A stretch of DNA of 64,000 nucleotides, taken from Nonomuraea pusilla. GTDB lineage: Bacteria; Actinomycetota; Actinomycetes; Streptosporangiales; Streptosporangiaceae. Every line of letters starts with the position of its first letter. The stretch's first letter is position 1. The DNA lies in the NCBI RefSeq assembly GCF_900109355.1, contig NZ_FOBF01000005.1:186001-250000 (forward strand), given 5' to 3'. Positions 40,164 to 47,602 of the stretch are shown piece after piece. The notes below the pieces were generated by a model. The model was given only the letters and a program-made list of their open reading frames with translations, made no database searches and was not told where the DNA came from. The position numbers and the translations under genes are program-made.

Positions 40164-41708
40164 ATGACTGGTACTCCCCAAGCGGTGTTGGCCGCGACGT
40201 TCGCGCCTGGTGAAACCGCTGTGACCGCTGCGATGAGGTTCACCCGCGAGGTGATGACCGCGTGGGCGACCGGGAGTGTGACGCATGCCGCGGAACAGGT
40301 CGCGGCGGATCTGGCGGAGCAGGTCACGGACCAGCCTTTTGAGGTTATTTGGAAGCATTTTGGCACCGCTGTTCAGGTGGAGCTGCGGCAGCGCGGCACC
40401 TCCCACAGGGATCCGAAAGCTCCTTCCACGACAGTAGAGGAATGGGGAGTCACCTTCACCGGCGATTCCCATGTCCATTGGGCAAGACTCACGCTACCTG
40501 GCTCGACCGAGCAGGTCACACAGGAATGGATGGAGGAGACCGCCAGGGGGCCGCACTGGCTGGGCTTCCTCGCCGACGCCAGTGACCTGCTCGCCGGCAC
40601 GCTCGACCCCGACATGGTGCCCGCCATCATCGCCCAGATCGTCGTGCCCAGGCTGTCGAACTGGTGCGCCGTCTACACCTCCGACAGCGACGTCGGCCCG
40701 CTGCGCCTGGTCTACCTCTGGCACGCCGACGAGGCCAGGATCGACGGCCTGCGTGAGCGCCTGTCCGAGGTCGAGATCGGCGACGCCGAGACGCGCACCA
40801 CGTCGCTGGCGCACGTCGCCGACTCGCAGGTGCTGGCCGTGCCGCTGGTCGCACGCGGGCGCAGCCTCGGCCTGATGTGCCTCGGCAGGCCCGACCGCTT
40901 CCCCGACGACGTCATCCAGTTCGCCGAGGACATCGCCAGGCGGGCCGCGCTCGCCATGGACAACGCCCGTCTGTACGCCCAGCAGGCCGCCGCCAACCGG
41001 GCGCTGCAGCGCAGCCTGCTGCCTCCGAACGAGCCGGAGGTCCCGGGGCTCGACTACGGCGTCATCTACGAGCCGGCCGGCGAGGTGAACGAGGTCGGCG
41101 GCGACTTCTACGACCTGTTCAAGGCGGGCGACGACTGCTGGCGCTTCGCGATCGGCGACGTGTGCGGCACCGGCCCGGAGGCGGCGGCCGTGACCGGCCT
41201 GGCCAGGCACACGCTGCGGCTGCTCGCCCGCGAGGGCTACGGCGTCGCCGCGGTGGTCGGCAGGCTCAACCAGGCGATCCTGGAGGAGGGCGAGCGGGCC
41301 AGGTTCCTGACGCTGCTCCACGGCGACATCACCCCGGTGGAGACCGGGCTGGAGGTGCGGCTCGTCTCGGCCGGGCACCCGGAGGCGCTCCGGCTGCGGC
41401 CCACGGGCGAGGTGGAGGCGGTGACGACGCCGCAGTCGCTGCTGGGCGTCTTCCACGAGGTCTCGTACGACACCGACACCATTCACCTCGACCACGGCGA
41501 CGTGCTGCTGGCCGTGACCGACGGCGTGACCGAGCGGCGCTCGGCCGGGCGCCTGCTCGACGACGACGGCGGCCTGGCCAAGCTCCTGTCGGAGTGCGCG
41601 GGGCTGTCGGCCCGCGCGGTGGCCGAGCGCATCCGCAGGAGCGCGGCCGAGTTCGCGGCCGAGCCCAGCGCCGACGACCTGGCCATCCTCGTGCTCCGCG
41701 CCCGCTGA
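40164..41708 (+). CDS. GAF and PP2C (SpoIIE-type) protein phosphatase
   Basis: A 514-residue protein. Residues about 1-130 resemble the RsbU-like N-terminal region, about 135-280 are a GAF domain, and about 310-510 a SpoIIE/PPM phosphatase. The phosphatase shows GEVNEVGGDFYDLFKAGDDCWRFAIGDVCGTGPEAAAVTGLARHTLRLLA with the metal-binding Asp residues and, near the end, GDVLLAVTDGVTER and PSADDLAILVLR. Such phosphatases dephosphorylate anti-sigma-factor antagonists in partner-switching pathways. Divergence from the osaAB-like pair recalls OsaC of Streptomyces, which also contains GAF and PP2C domains; a shared stress pathway is inferred. The ATG has TAGGCA seven bases upstream, but the start is uncertain. 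Confidence 0.8.
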   Translation: MTGTPQAVLAATFAPGETAVTAAMRFTREVMTAWATGSVTHAAEQVAADLAEQVTDQPFEVIWKHFGTAVQVELRQRGTSHRDPKAPSTTVEEWGVTFTGDSHVHWARLTLPGSTEQVTQEWMEETARGPHWLGFLADASDLLAGTLDPDMVPAIIAQIVVPRLSNWCAVYTSDSDVGPLRLVYLWHADEARIDGLRERLSEVEIGDAETRTTSLAHVADSQVLAVPLVARGRSLGLMCLGRPDRFPDDVIQFAEDIARRAALAMDNARLYAQQAAANRALQRSLLPPNEPEVPGLDYGVIYEPAGEVNEVGGDFYDLFKAGDDCWRFAIGDVCGTGPEAAAVTGLARHTLRLLAREGYGVAAVVGRLNQAILEEGERARFLTLLHGDITPVETGLEVRLVSAGHPEALRLRPTGEVEAVTTPQSLLGVFHEVSYDTDTIHLDHGDVLLAVTDGVTERRSAGRLLDDDGGLAKLLSECAGLSARAVAERIRRSAAEFAAEPSADDLAILVLRAR

Positions 41709-41779
41709 CGCCCCGCCGGCACAAGCCGCCGCCCGCTCACCCCTCCCGGCACGAGCCGCGCCCGCTGACCCCGCGGGCG

Positions 41780-43564
41780 TCAGTGGGGGGCGGGGCGCAG
41801 GGGGAGGCCGCAGTGCTTGCGGGCGAAGTCGAGCTGCACCTCGATCTGCGCGATGCGCTCGGACACGACGTGCGACCCGCGGATCGCGTCGTAGGTGTAG
41901 ACCTCGTGCTCGCGCCCGTGCTCGGCCAGCCTGGCGACGTACTTCTCGATCTGCCGCAGCGGGCAGCGGGTGTCGTTCTCGCCCGCGAGGATCAGCACGG
42001 GGCTCTTCACCTGGTCCACGTACGTGATGGGGGAGCTGGCCGCGTAGCGGTCGGGCTGCTCGTCGGCGGAGCCGCCGAACAGGGCCCGGTGGTAGGCGCG
42101 CAGGCTCTCGGCCTCGTCCTCGTACGACGTCTGGTGGCAGGCGATGGGCACGGCGGCGATGCCGGCGGCCCACACGTCGGGCTGGGTGCCGAGGCCGAGC
42201 AGCGTGAGGAACCCGCCCCAGGCGGTGCCCGCGATGACGGTCCTGGCCGGGTCGGCGACGCCGCGCTCGACCAGCCGCTCCCGCACGGCGGCCACGTCGG
42301 CCAGCTCGATGTGGCCGACGTCGCCGTGCAGCGCGTCGCGCCAGGCCGAGCCGTAGCCGGACGAGCCCCGGTAGTTGACCCGTACGACGGCGAACCCGGC
42401 GTCGACCCAGGCGGCCACCTCGGGGGAGAAGGCGTCGCGGTCGTGGGTGTTGGGGCCGCCGTGCAGCAGGAAGACGGCGGGGAAGGGCGCGTGCCCCGTT
42501 TCGGGCCTGGACAGCAGCGCGTGGATGCGCCCGCCGGGGCCCTCGACGTCGAGGTCCTCGACGGGGACGCTGGGCGGCGCGGGCGGCCCGGGGGAGTTGA
42601 GCACGACCTGGCCGTTGCTCGACCTGATGACGGGCGGGCGGGAGGCGCTGGACCAGGAGTACTCGACGTGGCCGCCGGGGCGGGGCGCGGCCGCGTCGAT
42701 CACGCCGTGCGGGGTCTCGATGCGGCTCAGTACGCCGCCGGCCAGGTCGTAGCGGTGCAGGTGGCTGCGGGCGCGGTCGTCGCGCAGGATCAGCAGGCCG
42801 CGGCCGTCGTGGTACCACTCGGCGGACAGCTCGCCAGGGTCCTTGAGCCAGATCTCGCGCTGCTCGCCGGTGACGGGGTCCCAGACCAGCGGCTCCTGCC
42901 GGTGCCGGCGCTCGTGCAGGGCCAGCAGGCGGCGGTCGCCGGCGACGGGGGCGAAGCCGAGGCCGAGCACGCCCTTGCCGGGGCCGTCGTGCAGCTCGCC
43001 GACGGTCTCGCCGGACGGCCTGACGACGCGGAGCGCGGGGTGGCGGAAGTCGCCGTACTCGCCGTGGTTGATGGCGATGAGCTGGCCGTCGAGCGACATG
43101 TCGGCGACCCAGGCGGCCTCGGCGTTCTCGTACAGCAGCAGGGGCGGCTCGCCGGGGCGTACCAGGTGGATGGTGAACACGCCGTCGGCGGCGAGGCTGA
43201 TGGCGGCGAGGCCGGTGGCCGACAGCGAGAGGCCGCCGGGCTGGCCGGGCGCGAGGCCGGGGGCCACGAGTTCGTCGGGGCCGCCGGTGAACGGCTGGCG
43301 CCACCAGACGCCGAACTCGTCGCCGTCGGTGTCGGCGAACCAGTAGATCCACTGGCCGGTGGGATCGAGGGCGGCGTGGGCGGTGCCCTTGGGCCGGTGG
43401 GTGACCTGGCGGGTGACGCCGCTGGCACGGTCCCAGGCGTAGACCTCCCAGGTGCCGGTGGCGTTGGAGCGGTAGATGGAGCGGTTCGGGGCCTGACGTG
43501 CCCACGACGGCAGCGTGGTGCGCGACGCGCGGAACCTGGCCTGCCAGCGTTCCTCCGCCTTCAT
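41780..43564 (-). CDS. S9-family peptidase homologue lacking the catalytic serine
   Basis: A 594-residue protein with an N-terminal beta-propeller (about 1-340; YRSNATGTWEVYAWDRASGVTRQVT) and a C-terminal alpha/beta hydrolase fold of the prolyl-oligopeptidase family. Oxyanion region VFLLHGGPNTHDRDAF and VNYRGSSGYGSAWRDALHGDVG are intact. The nucleophile elbow, however, reads IAGTAWGGFLTL, with Ala448 where GxSxGG has serine. Asp531 (AGENDTRCP) and His565 (RGSHVVSERI) remain. It may be a catalytically dead, binding or regulatory homologue, or the position may be a sequencing error. Cytosolic, with no signal peptide. The start has AGGGAGG about 12 bases upstream. Confidence 0.78.
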   Translation of the reverse strand: MKAEERWQARFRASRTTLPSWARQAPNRSIYRSNATGTWEVYAWDRASGVTRQVTHRPKGTAHAALDPTGQWIYWFADTDGDEFGVWWRQPFTGGPDELVAPGLAPGQPGGLSLSATGLAAISLAADGVFTIHLVRPGEPPLLLYENAEAAWVADMSLDGQLIAINHGEYGDFRHPALRVVRPSGETVGELHDGPGKGVLGLGFAPVAGDRRLLALHERRHRQEPLVWDPVTGEQREIWLKDPGELSAEWYHDGRGLLILRDDRARSHLHRYDLAGGVLSRIETPHGVIDAAAPRPGGHVEYSWSSASRPPVIRSSNGQVVLNSPGPPAPPSVPVEDLDVEGPGGRIHALLSRPETGHAPFPAVFLLHGGPNTHDRDAFSPEVAAWVDAGFAVVRVNYRGSSGYGSAWRDALHGDVGHIELADVAAVRERLVERGVADPARTVIAGTAWGGFLTLLGLGTQPDVWAAGIAAVPIACHQTSYEDEAESLRAYHRALFGGSADEQPDRYAASSPITYVDQVKSPVLILAGENDTRCPLRQIEKYVARLAEHGREHEVYTYDAIRGSHVVSERIAQIEVQLDFARKHCGLPLRPAPH

Positions 43565-43684
43565 CCGGCGCGCCCCCTCCCTGTGTAGCCCCACGCGTCG
43601 GGGCGTGGGTCGCCGTCCAGTATTGCGCCTGTGTCGGGGAAATACCCGAAGAATGTGGGGGAATTTCGGGACTAAATGCCCCAT

Positions 43685-43713
43685 CAGTAACACCAGTCGC
43701 GTACACCAGTCAA
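43685..43713 (-). promoter_or_regulatory. candidate promoter of the S9 homologue gene
   Basis: On the minus strand TTGACT (43708-43713) and TTACTG (43685-43690) are 17 bases apart. This would give a leader of about 110 bases. A perfect 12-bp palindrome, CCTTGATCAAGG, sits just upstream at 43721-43732. The -10 match is poor. Confidence 0.3.
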
Positions 43714-43726
43714 GGAACAACCTTGA

Positions 43727-44689
43727 TCAAGGCGTTGATTCGAAGATAGACAGGTGGAAGGCAGCCTGCACTGCTACTTTTTCCTGTCTTTTCGCGACAT
43801 TGTGGGATAGAAATCTCCCGATTCGCTCGTCAAGAGCGGCCGAGTCCGTGTGCCACGCGCTCGGTCCCATCTGCACCACCTCGGCGATCTCGTCATGTTC
43901 CAGCTCCATGTCGAACTCGACCGTCCTCCGGTCCACCTCGGCGAACCCCTGCAGGCTGCGCGCCACCCGGCGCTCCTTCTCCTCGTCGACGGAGAGCAGC
44001 CCGAGCTCCTCCACCAGCGGGCTCAGGTGGGCCCTCGCGGGCGTGACCACCACGAGCGCCCCGCCGGGACGCAGGACGCGCAGGAACTCCGGCCCGTTCC
44101 TCGGGGCGAACACGTCGATCACCACGTCGGCCACGCCGGACCTGATCGGGAGCGGCCGCCACACGTCGGCGACCAGCGCCCCGGCCCGCGGATGCGCCCG
44201 CGCGGCCCGCCGCACGGCGTGCTTGGACACATCGAACGCGATGCCGACGGCCCTCGGGACGGTGTCCAGCACGGCCGCCAGGTAGTAGCCCGTGCCCGCG
44301 CCCGCATCGACGACCACCGGCGCTCCCGCCCCACGGTACGCCCTCATCCCCGCGCCGTCCCCGGAATCGGTGGACGATTCACGTTCGGTTGGAGCGGTCT
44401 CCTGCCCGGCCCGCTCGCGCACGGCGCGAGCCACGGCACGAGCCACGGCACGAGCCACGGCACCGGCCAGCGGCGCGTAGTGCCCGGCCTCGAGGAACGC
44501 CGCGCGGGCCGCCACCATCGCCGCCGTGTCGGCCGTGCCGGGCGGCCGCGAGCCGACGAGCAGGCTCACGTACCCCTGCCTGGCGACGTCGAAGGAGTGC
44601 CCCTGCCCGCACCGCAGGGCGCCGCCCGCCGACACGACGTCCTCACCGCAGACGGGACAGCGCAGGTATCGGACGATGTCATCGAGCAT
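43727..44689 (-). CDS. RlmA-type 23S rRNA (guanine-N1) methyltransferase
   Basis: A 320-residue SAM-dependent enzyme. The N-terminal zinc finger (LRCPVCGEDVVSAGGALRCGQGHSFD; Cys pairs plus His) and HSFDVARQGYVSLL are diagnostic of RlmA/TlrB, which methylate G745 or G748 of 23S rRNA; TlrB gives tylosin resistance. The SAM site is VVVDAGAGTGYYLAAVLD, then FDVSKHAVRRAARAHP, IDVFAPRNGPEFLRVLRPGG and LLSVDEEKERRVARSLQGF. A run of AVARAVARAVARAV comes from a 12-bp tandem repeat at 44421-44456. It is 29 bp downstream of the Rho-like gene. Which guanine it targets is undecided. Confidence 0.85.
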   Translation of the reverse strand: MLDDIVRYLRCPVCGEDVVSAGGALRCGQGHSFDVARQGYVSLLVGSRPPGTADTAAMVAARAAFLEAGHYAPLAGAVARAVARAVARAVRERAGQETAPTERESSTDSGDGAGMRAYRGAGAPVVVDAGAGTGYYLAAVLDTVPRAVGIAFDVSKHAVRRAARAHPRAGALVADVWRPLPIRSGVADVVIDVFAPRNGPEFLRVLRPGGALVVVTPARAHLSPLVEELGLLSVDEEKERRVARSLQGFAEVDRRTVEFDMELEHDEIAEVVQMGPSAWHTDSAALDERIGRFLSHNVAKRQEKVAVQAAFHLSIFESTP

Positions 44690-44718
44690 CCGCCCATTCT
44701 CCCCCGGGCCGTACCGGG

Positions 44719-45825
44719 TCAGACGCGCGCCGCCTCCAGCAGGAACGCGGCGTTGGAGGACGTGGAGCGCAGCCTGCCGACCAGCGCCTCCATGCCCTGG
44801 TGCCGCTCCAGCGCGCCGAGGCTGCGGCGCAGCAGCCAGATCGCCTGCCGCTCTTCGGGGTGGAGCAGCATCTCCTCGCGCCGGGTGCCGGACGCGCCGA
44901 GGTCGACCGCCGGGTAGACGCGGCGTTCCGCCAGCTCGCGCGTCAGGTGCACCTCCATGTTGCCGGTGCTCTTGAACTCCTCGTACAGGTTGTCGTCCAT
45001 GCGGGAGCCGGTGTCGACCAGCGCGGTGGCGAGGATCGTGATGGAGCCGGCGCCCTCCAGGGCGCGGGCGGCGCCGAACAGGCGCTTGGGCGGGTAGAGC
45101 GCGGCGGCGTCGATGCCGCCGCTCAGCACCCGGCCGCCGCCGGGCGCGAGGTTGTTGTACGCCCGGCCGAGCCGGGTCAGGGAGTCGAGCAGGATCACCA
45201 CGTCGCGTCCCGACTCGGCGAGGCGCTTGGCGCGTTCGACGGCGAGTTCGGCGACGGCGGTGTGGTCGCGGTCGGGATGGTCGAAGGTGGAGCTGAAGAC
45301 CTCGCCGCGCACCCTCGCACGCATGTCGGTGACCTCTTCAGGACGCTCGCCCACGAGGACGACCATGAGGTGCACCTCGGGGTGGTTGCGGGTGATGCCG
45401 GCGGCCAGCGCCTGGAGGACCATCGTCTTGCCGGCCTTGGGCGGGGCGACGATGAGGCCGCGCTGTCCCTTGCCGATGGGCGTGAACATGTCGATCACGC
45501 GGGTGCTGAGCGACTCGGTCTCGACGCGCAGCCGTTCGTGCGGGTGCACGGGCACGAGGTCGGCGAAGCGCGGGCGGTCCCGCCAGTCGGCGGAGCCGTT
45601 GACGGACTCGACGGCGGCGAGCCTGCCGCCCGCGAAGGCGGCGACGACGTGGTCGCCGGGCCGCAGCCCGAGCCGTGCGGCCCGGTCGGCCGGCAGCCGG
45701 GCGTCGCCGGGGCCGGGCAGGTGTCCCGCCCGGATGAACGCGGAGGAGTCACGCACGTCCAGCAGGCCGCTGACCTGGTGGACGGGCGCGTCCGAGCGCT
45801 GTTGAGGAATGGTGTGAACAGGCAT
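44719..45825 (-). CDS. short Rho-type transcription termination factor lacking the N-terminal RNA-binding extension
   Basis: A 368-residue Rho ATPase. Residues about 18-62 are a reduced cold-shock-like RNA-binding domain: GLLDVRDSSAFIRAGHLPGPGDARLPADRAARLGLRPGD, in which the RNP motif GYGFLR is replaced by SSAFIR. The Rho_N/SAP domain and the long actinobacterial insert are missing. The motor is complete: Walker A APPKAGKT (127-134), LVGERPEEVTDM, Walker B VVILLDSLTRLGRAYN, and the Q/R-loop region SGGIDAAALYPPKRLFGAARAL. Canonical actinobacterial Rho is about 600-700 residues, so this is likely a second copy with another role. AAGGGG lies seven bases before the ATG. It is followed by the RlmA-type gene. 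Confidence 0.85.
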   Translation of the reverse strand: MPVHTIPQQRSDAPVHQVSGLLDVRDSSAFIRAGHLPGPGDARLPADRAARLGLRPGDHVVAAFAGGRLAAVESVNGSADWRDRPRFADLVPVHPHERLRVETESLSTRVIDMFTPIGKGQRGLIVAPPKAGKTMVLQALAAGITRNHPEVHLMVVLVGERPEEVTDMRARVRGEVFSSTFDHPDRDHTAVAELAVERAKRLAESGRDVVILLDSLTRLGRAYNNLAPGGGRVLSGGIDAAALYPPKRLFGAARALEGAGSITILATALVDTGSRMDDNLYEEFKSTGNMEVHLTRELAERRVYPAVDLGASGTRREEMLLHPEERQAIWLLRRSLGALERHQGMEALVGRLRSTSSNAAFLLEAARV

Positions 45826-45952
45826 GACGCACCCCTTCTGGGGGAGAGCGCGCCGAAGTGGATCGGCGGGCGGTGAGAAGAGAGGAGAGCCGGGGCCCCA
45901 GTGGGGCGGGACTCGGGAAGATCGGCGGAGCTGAAGCTCGACGCCTGGTGGC

Positions 45953-45980
45953 ACGGTACCACACGGTCTTGTCCACTCAA
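45953..45980 (-). promoter_or_regulatory. candidate promoter of the short rho gene
   Basis: On the minus strand TTGAGT (45975-45980) and TACCGT (45953-45958) are 16 bases apart. Transcription would begin near 45946, leaving a leader of about 120 bases, long enough for autoregulation as known for rho genes elsewhere. Confidence 0.45.
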
Positions 45981-46180
45981 CGCCTAGCCCTCTTGAGCTA
46001 TTCCCGGGGCATTCTCGTGTCTTGCCCGGCGATCGGCACCCCCCTGTCGTAACAATGTTCTTCTCGACACCGTTCAGGCAGGAAGCACGGCCGTCAGGCC
46101 ATGACAAGCGGCGTGCAGGGTCCCTGCAACTCGGTGAGGGTTCCATAGAGCCACAGCAGCAGCACTCCTTGGGGGACACC
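45981..46180 (+). promoter_or_regulatory. upstream region of the zinc-ribbon gene with a palindrome
   Basis: This gap between the divergent rho-like and zinc-ribbon genes holds a perfect palindrome, TGCAGGG-T-CCCTGCA at 46114-46128, about 53 bases before the zinc-ribbon start. It could be an operator or a hairpin. Nothing else is recognised in the roughly 355-bp gap between start codons. Confidence 0.35.
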
Positions 46181-46324
46181 ATGAAGACCAGCACCCGTTG
46201 CCCGCGGTGCGAGCACGAGCTCGACGAAGGCCCGATCATGTACCGCTGCGCGCACTGCCGCCGCGCCGTCTACGCCGCCGACCTCGAGAACGAGTACGTT
46301 CCGCGTCCGCGCGTCGCCGCCTAG
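46181..46324 (+). CDS. 47-residue zinc-ribbon protein
   Basis: A very small protein with Cys7-x2-Cys10 and Cys23-x2-Cys26 (RCPRCEHELDEG, YRCAHCRRAVY), a classic zinc ribbon, and a short basic/acidic tail. The ATG at 46181 follows GGGGGA at about five bases. Such ribbons bind nucleic acid or partner proteins; no function is assigned. Its stop TAG overlaps the -10-like TAGTCT of the next gene. Confidence 0.7.
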   Translation: MKTSTRCPRCEHELDEGPIMYRCAHCRRAVYAADLENEYVPRPRVAA

Positions 46325-46333
46325 TCTGGCGGT

Positions 46334-47077
46334 ATGCCACACCAGCCGGCCATCGTGAGCGGCGTCGAGGTGACGCCGCTGTGCGACGCGGTGGGCCCCA
46401 TGGGCCCCTCGATCCGCCTCCCGCTCGCGGAGATGTTCCCTGGAGCCGCGCTCCGCGACGACGAGCCGTGGGTCCTGCACTTCCACTGCTACCTCCTGCG
46501 CGACCGGGCGGGCCGGCTCACCCTGGTCGACACCGGCATCGGGGCCGCCGACTCGCCGGCGTCGAGCTGGGCGCCGGTGCCGGGCACGCTGCTCGGTGAG
46601 CTGGCCGCGGCGGGCGTGTCGCCCGCCGAGATCGGCACGGTCGTCCTCACCCACCTGCACAGCGACCACGCGAGCGGGGCGGTGAGCGACGGCCGTCCCG
46701 TGTTCGAGAACGCCAGGTACGTGCTCCAGCAGGCCGAGTTCGACGCCGCCAGGGGCCCGATGCTGGAGCAGGTGCTCACGCCCATCAAGGGCCAGGTGCA
46801 CCTCGTCGAGGGCGACGCCGAGGTGGCGCCCGGCGTACGCGTCCACCTCGCGCCCGGCCACACGCCCGGGCACCAGATCGTCAGGGCCGGAGAGCTGGCC
46901 GTGACCGGCGACCTCGTCCTGCACCCCGTGCAGCTCGACGACCCCGCCGTCCGCTACGTCTACGACGGCGACCAGGAGGCCGCGGCCCGCACCAGGGCCG
47001 ACGTGCTGTCGGGGCTCAGGGCCGAGCACGCGGTCCTCGCCACCGCCCATTTCAGCGAGCCGTTCGTCCGGCTGTGA
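46334..47077 (+). CDS. metallo-beta-lactamase-fold hydrolase
   Basis: A 247-residue MBL-fold protein. The metal motif THLHSDH (about 106-112) is followed by a later His in LAPGHTPGH and an Asp in VTGDLVLHPVQL, with the last ligand probably in TAHFSEPF. The fold resembles quorum-quenching lactonase/AidC-like and related MBL enzymes with an N-terminal lid (MGPSIRLPLAEMFPGAAL). The substrate is unknown. TAGTCT six bases upstream of the ATG suggests a leaderless transcript. Confidence 0.82.
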   Translation: MPHQPAIVSGVEVTPLCDAVGPMGPSIRLPLAEMFPGAALRDDEPWVLHFHCYLLRDRAGRLTLVDTGIGAADSPASSWAPVPGTLLGELAAAGVSPAEIGTVVLTHLHSDHASGAVSDGRPVFENARYVLQQAEFDAARGPMLEQVLTPIKGQVHLVEGDAEVAPGVRVHLAPGHTPGHQIVRAGELAVTGDLVLHPVQLDDPAVRYVYDGDQEAAARTRADVLSGLRAEHAVLATAHFSEPFVRL

Positions 47078-47104
47078 GCCGCGCCTGGCGTTACCGTGGA
47101 TGCG

Positions 47105-47602
47105 ATGGATGACTTCTGGGCCACGGTCAACCGTGTCATCACGGGGGCTGCGGCGTACATCACCGACGAGCGGGGCCGCGCGCTGCTCGTCAAGCCCAAC
47201 TACCGCGACCACTGGGCGTTCCCCGGCGGCATCATCGACGCGGGCGAGCACCCCGCGCAGGCGTGCGCCAGGGAGGTCGCCGAGGAGGTGGGCCTGGACC
47301 TGGAGGTCGGCAGACTGCTCACGGTGAGCTGGGTGCACGACCTCAAGGCCACGCCCTACCCGGTGGTCCACTTCCTGTTCGACTGCGGCGAGATCCCGTC
47401 CGACACGGCGATCACGCTCCAGGTCGAGGAGCTCGACGGCTACGGCTTCCACACCCTGGACGAGGCCGCCGTGCTGCTGCCCGCCCACGCCCACCGGCGG
47501 CTGCTCGCGGCGGCGGCCGCCAGGGAGTCGGGCGGGATGGCGTACCTGCCGCCCGCCGACCTACCGCCCGCTCAGCACGGGCTGGTCGGCCAGGAGGGTT
47601 GA
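47105..47602 (+). CDS. Nudix hydrolase
   Basis: A 165-residue Nudix enzyme with an intact box at about 42-64: GGIIDAGEHPAQACAREVAEEVGL, matching Gx5Ex7REUxEExGU, so hydrolysis of a nucleoside diphosphate derivative is likely. KPNYRDHWAFPGG is typical of MutT-like members. The ATG 47105 is preferred over a GTG three codons earlier because TACCGT ends exactly seven bases before it. It overlaps the histidine kinase tail-to-tail by 42 bases. The specific substrate is unknown. Confidence 0.85.
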   Translation: MDDFWATVNRVITGAAAYITDERGRALLVKPNYRDHWAFPGGIIDAGEHPAQACAREVAEEVGLDLEVGRLLTVSWVHDLKATPYPVVHFLFDCGEIPSDTAITLQVEELDGYGFHTLDEAAVLLPAHAHRRLLAAAAARESGGMAYLPPADLPPAQHGLVGQEG

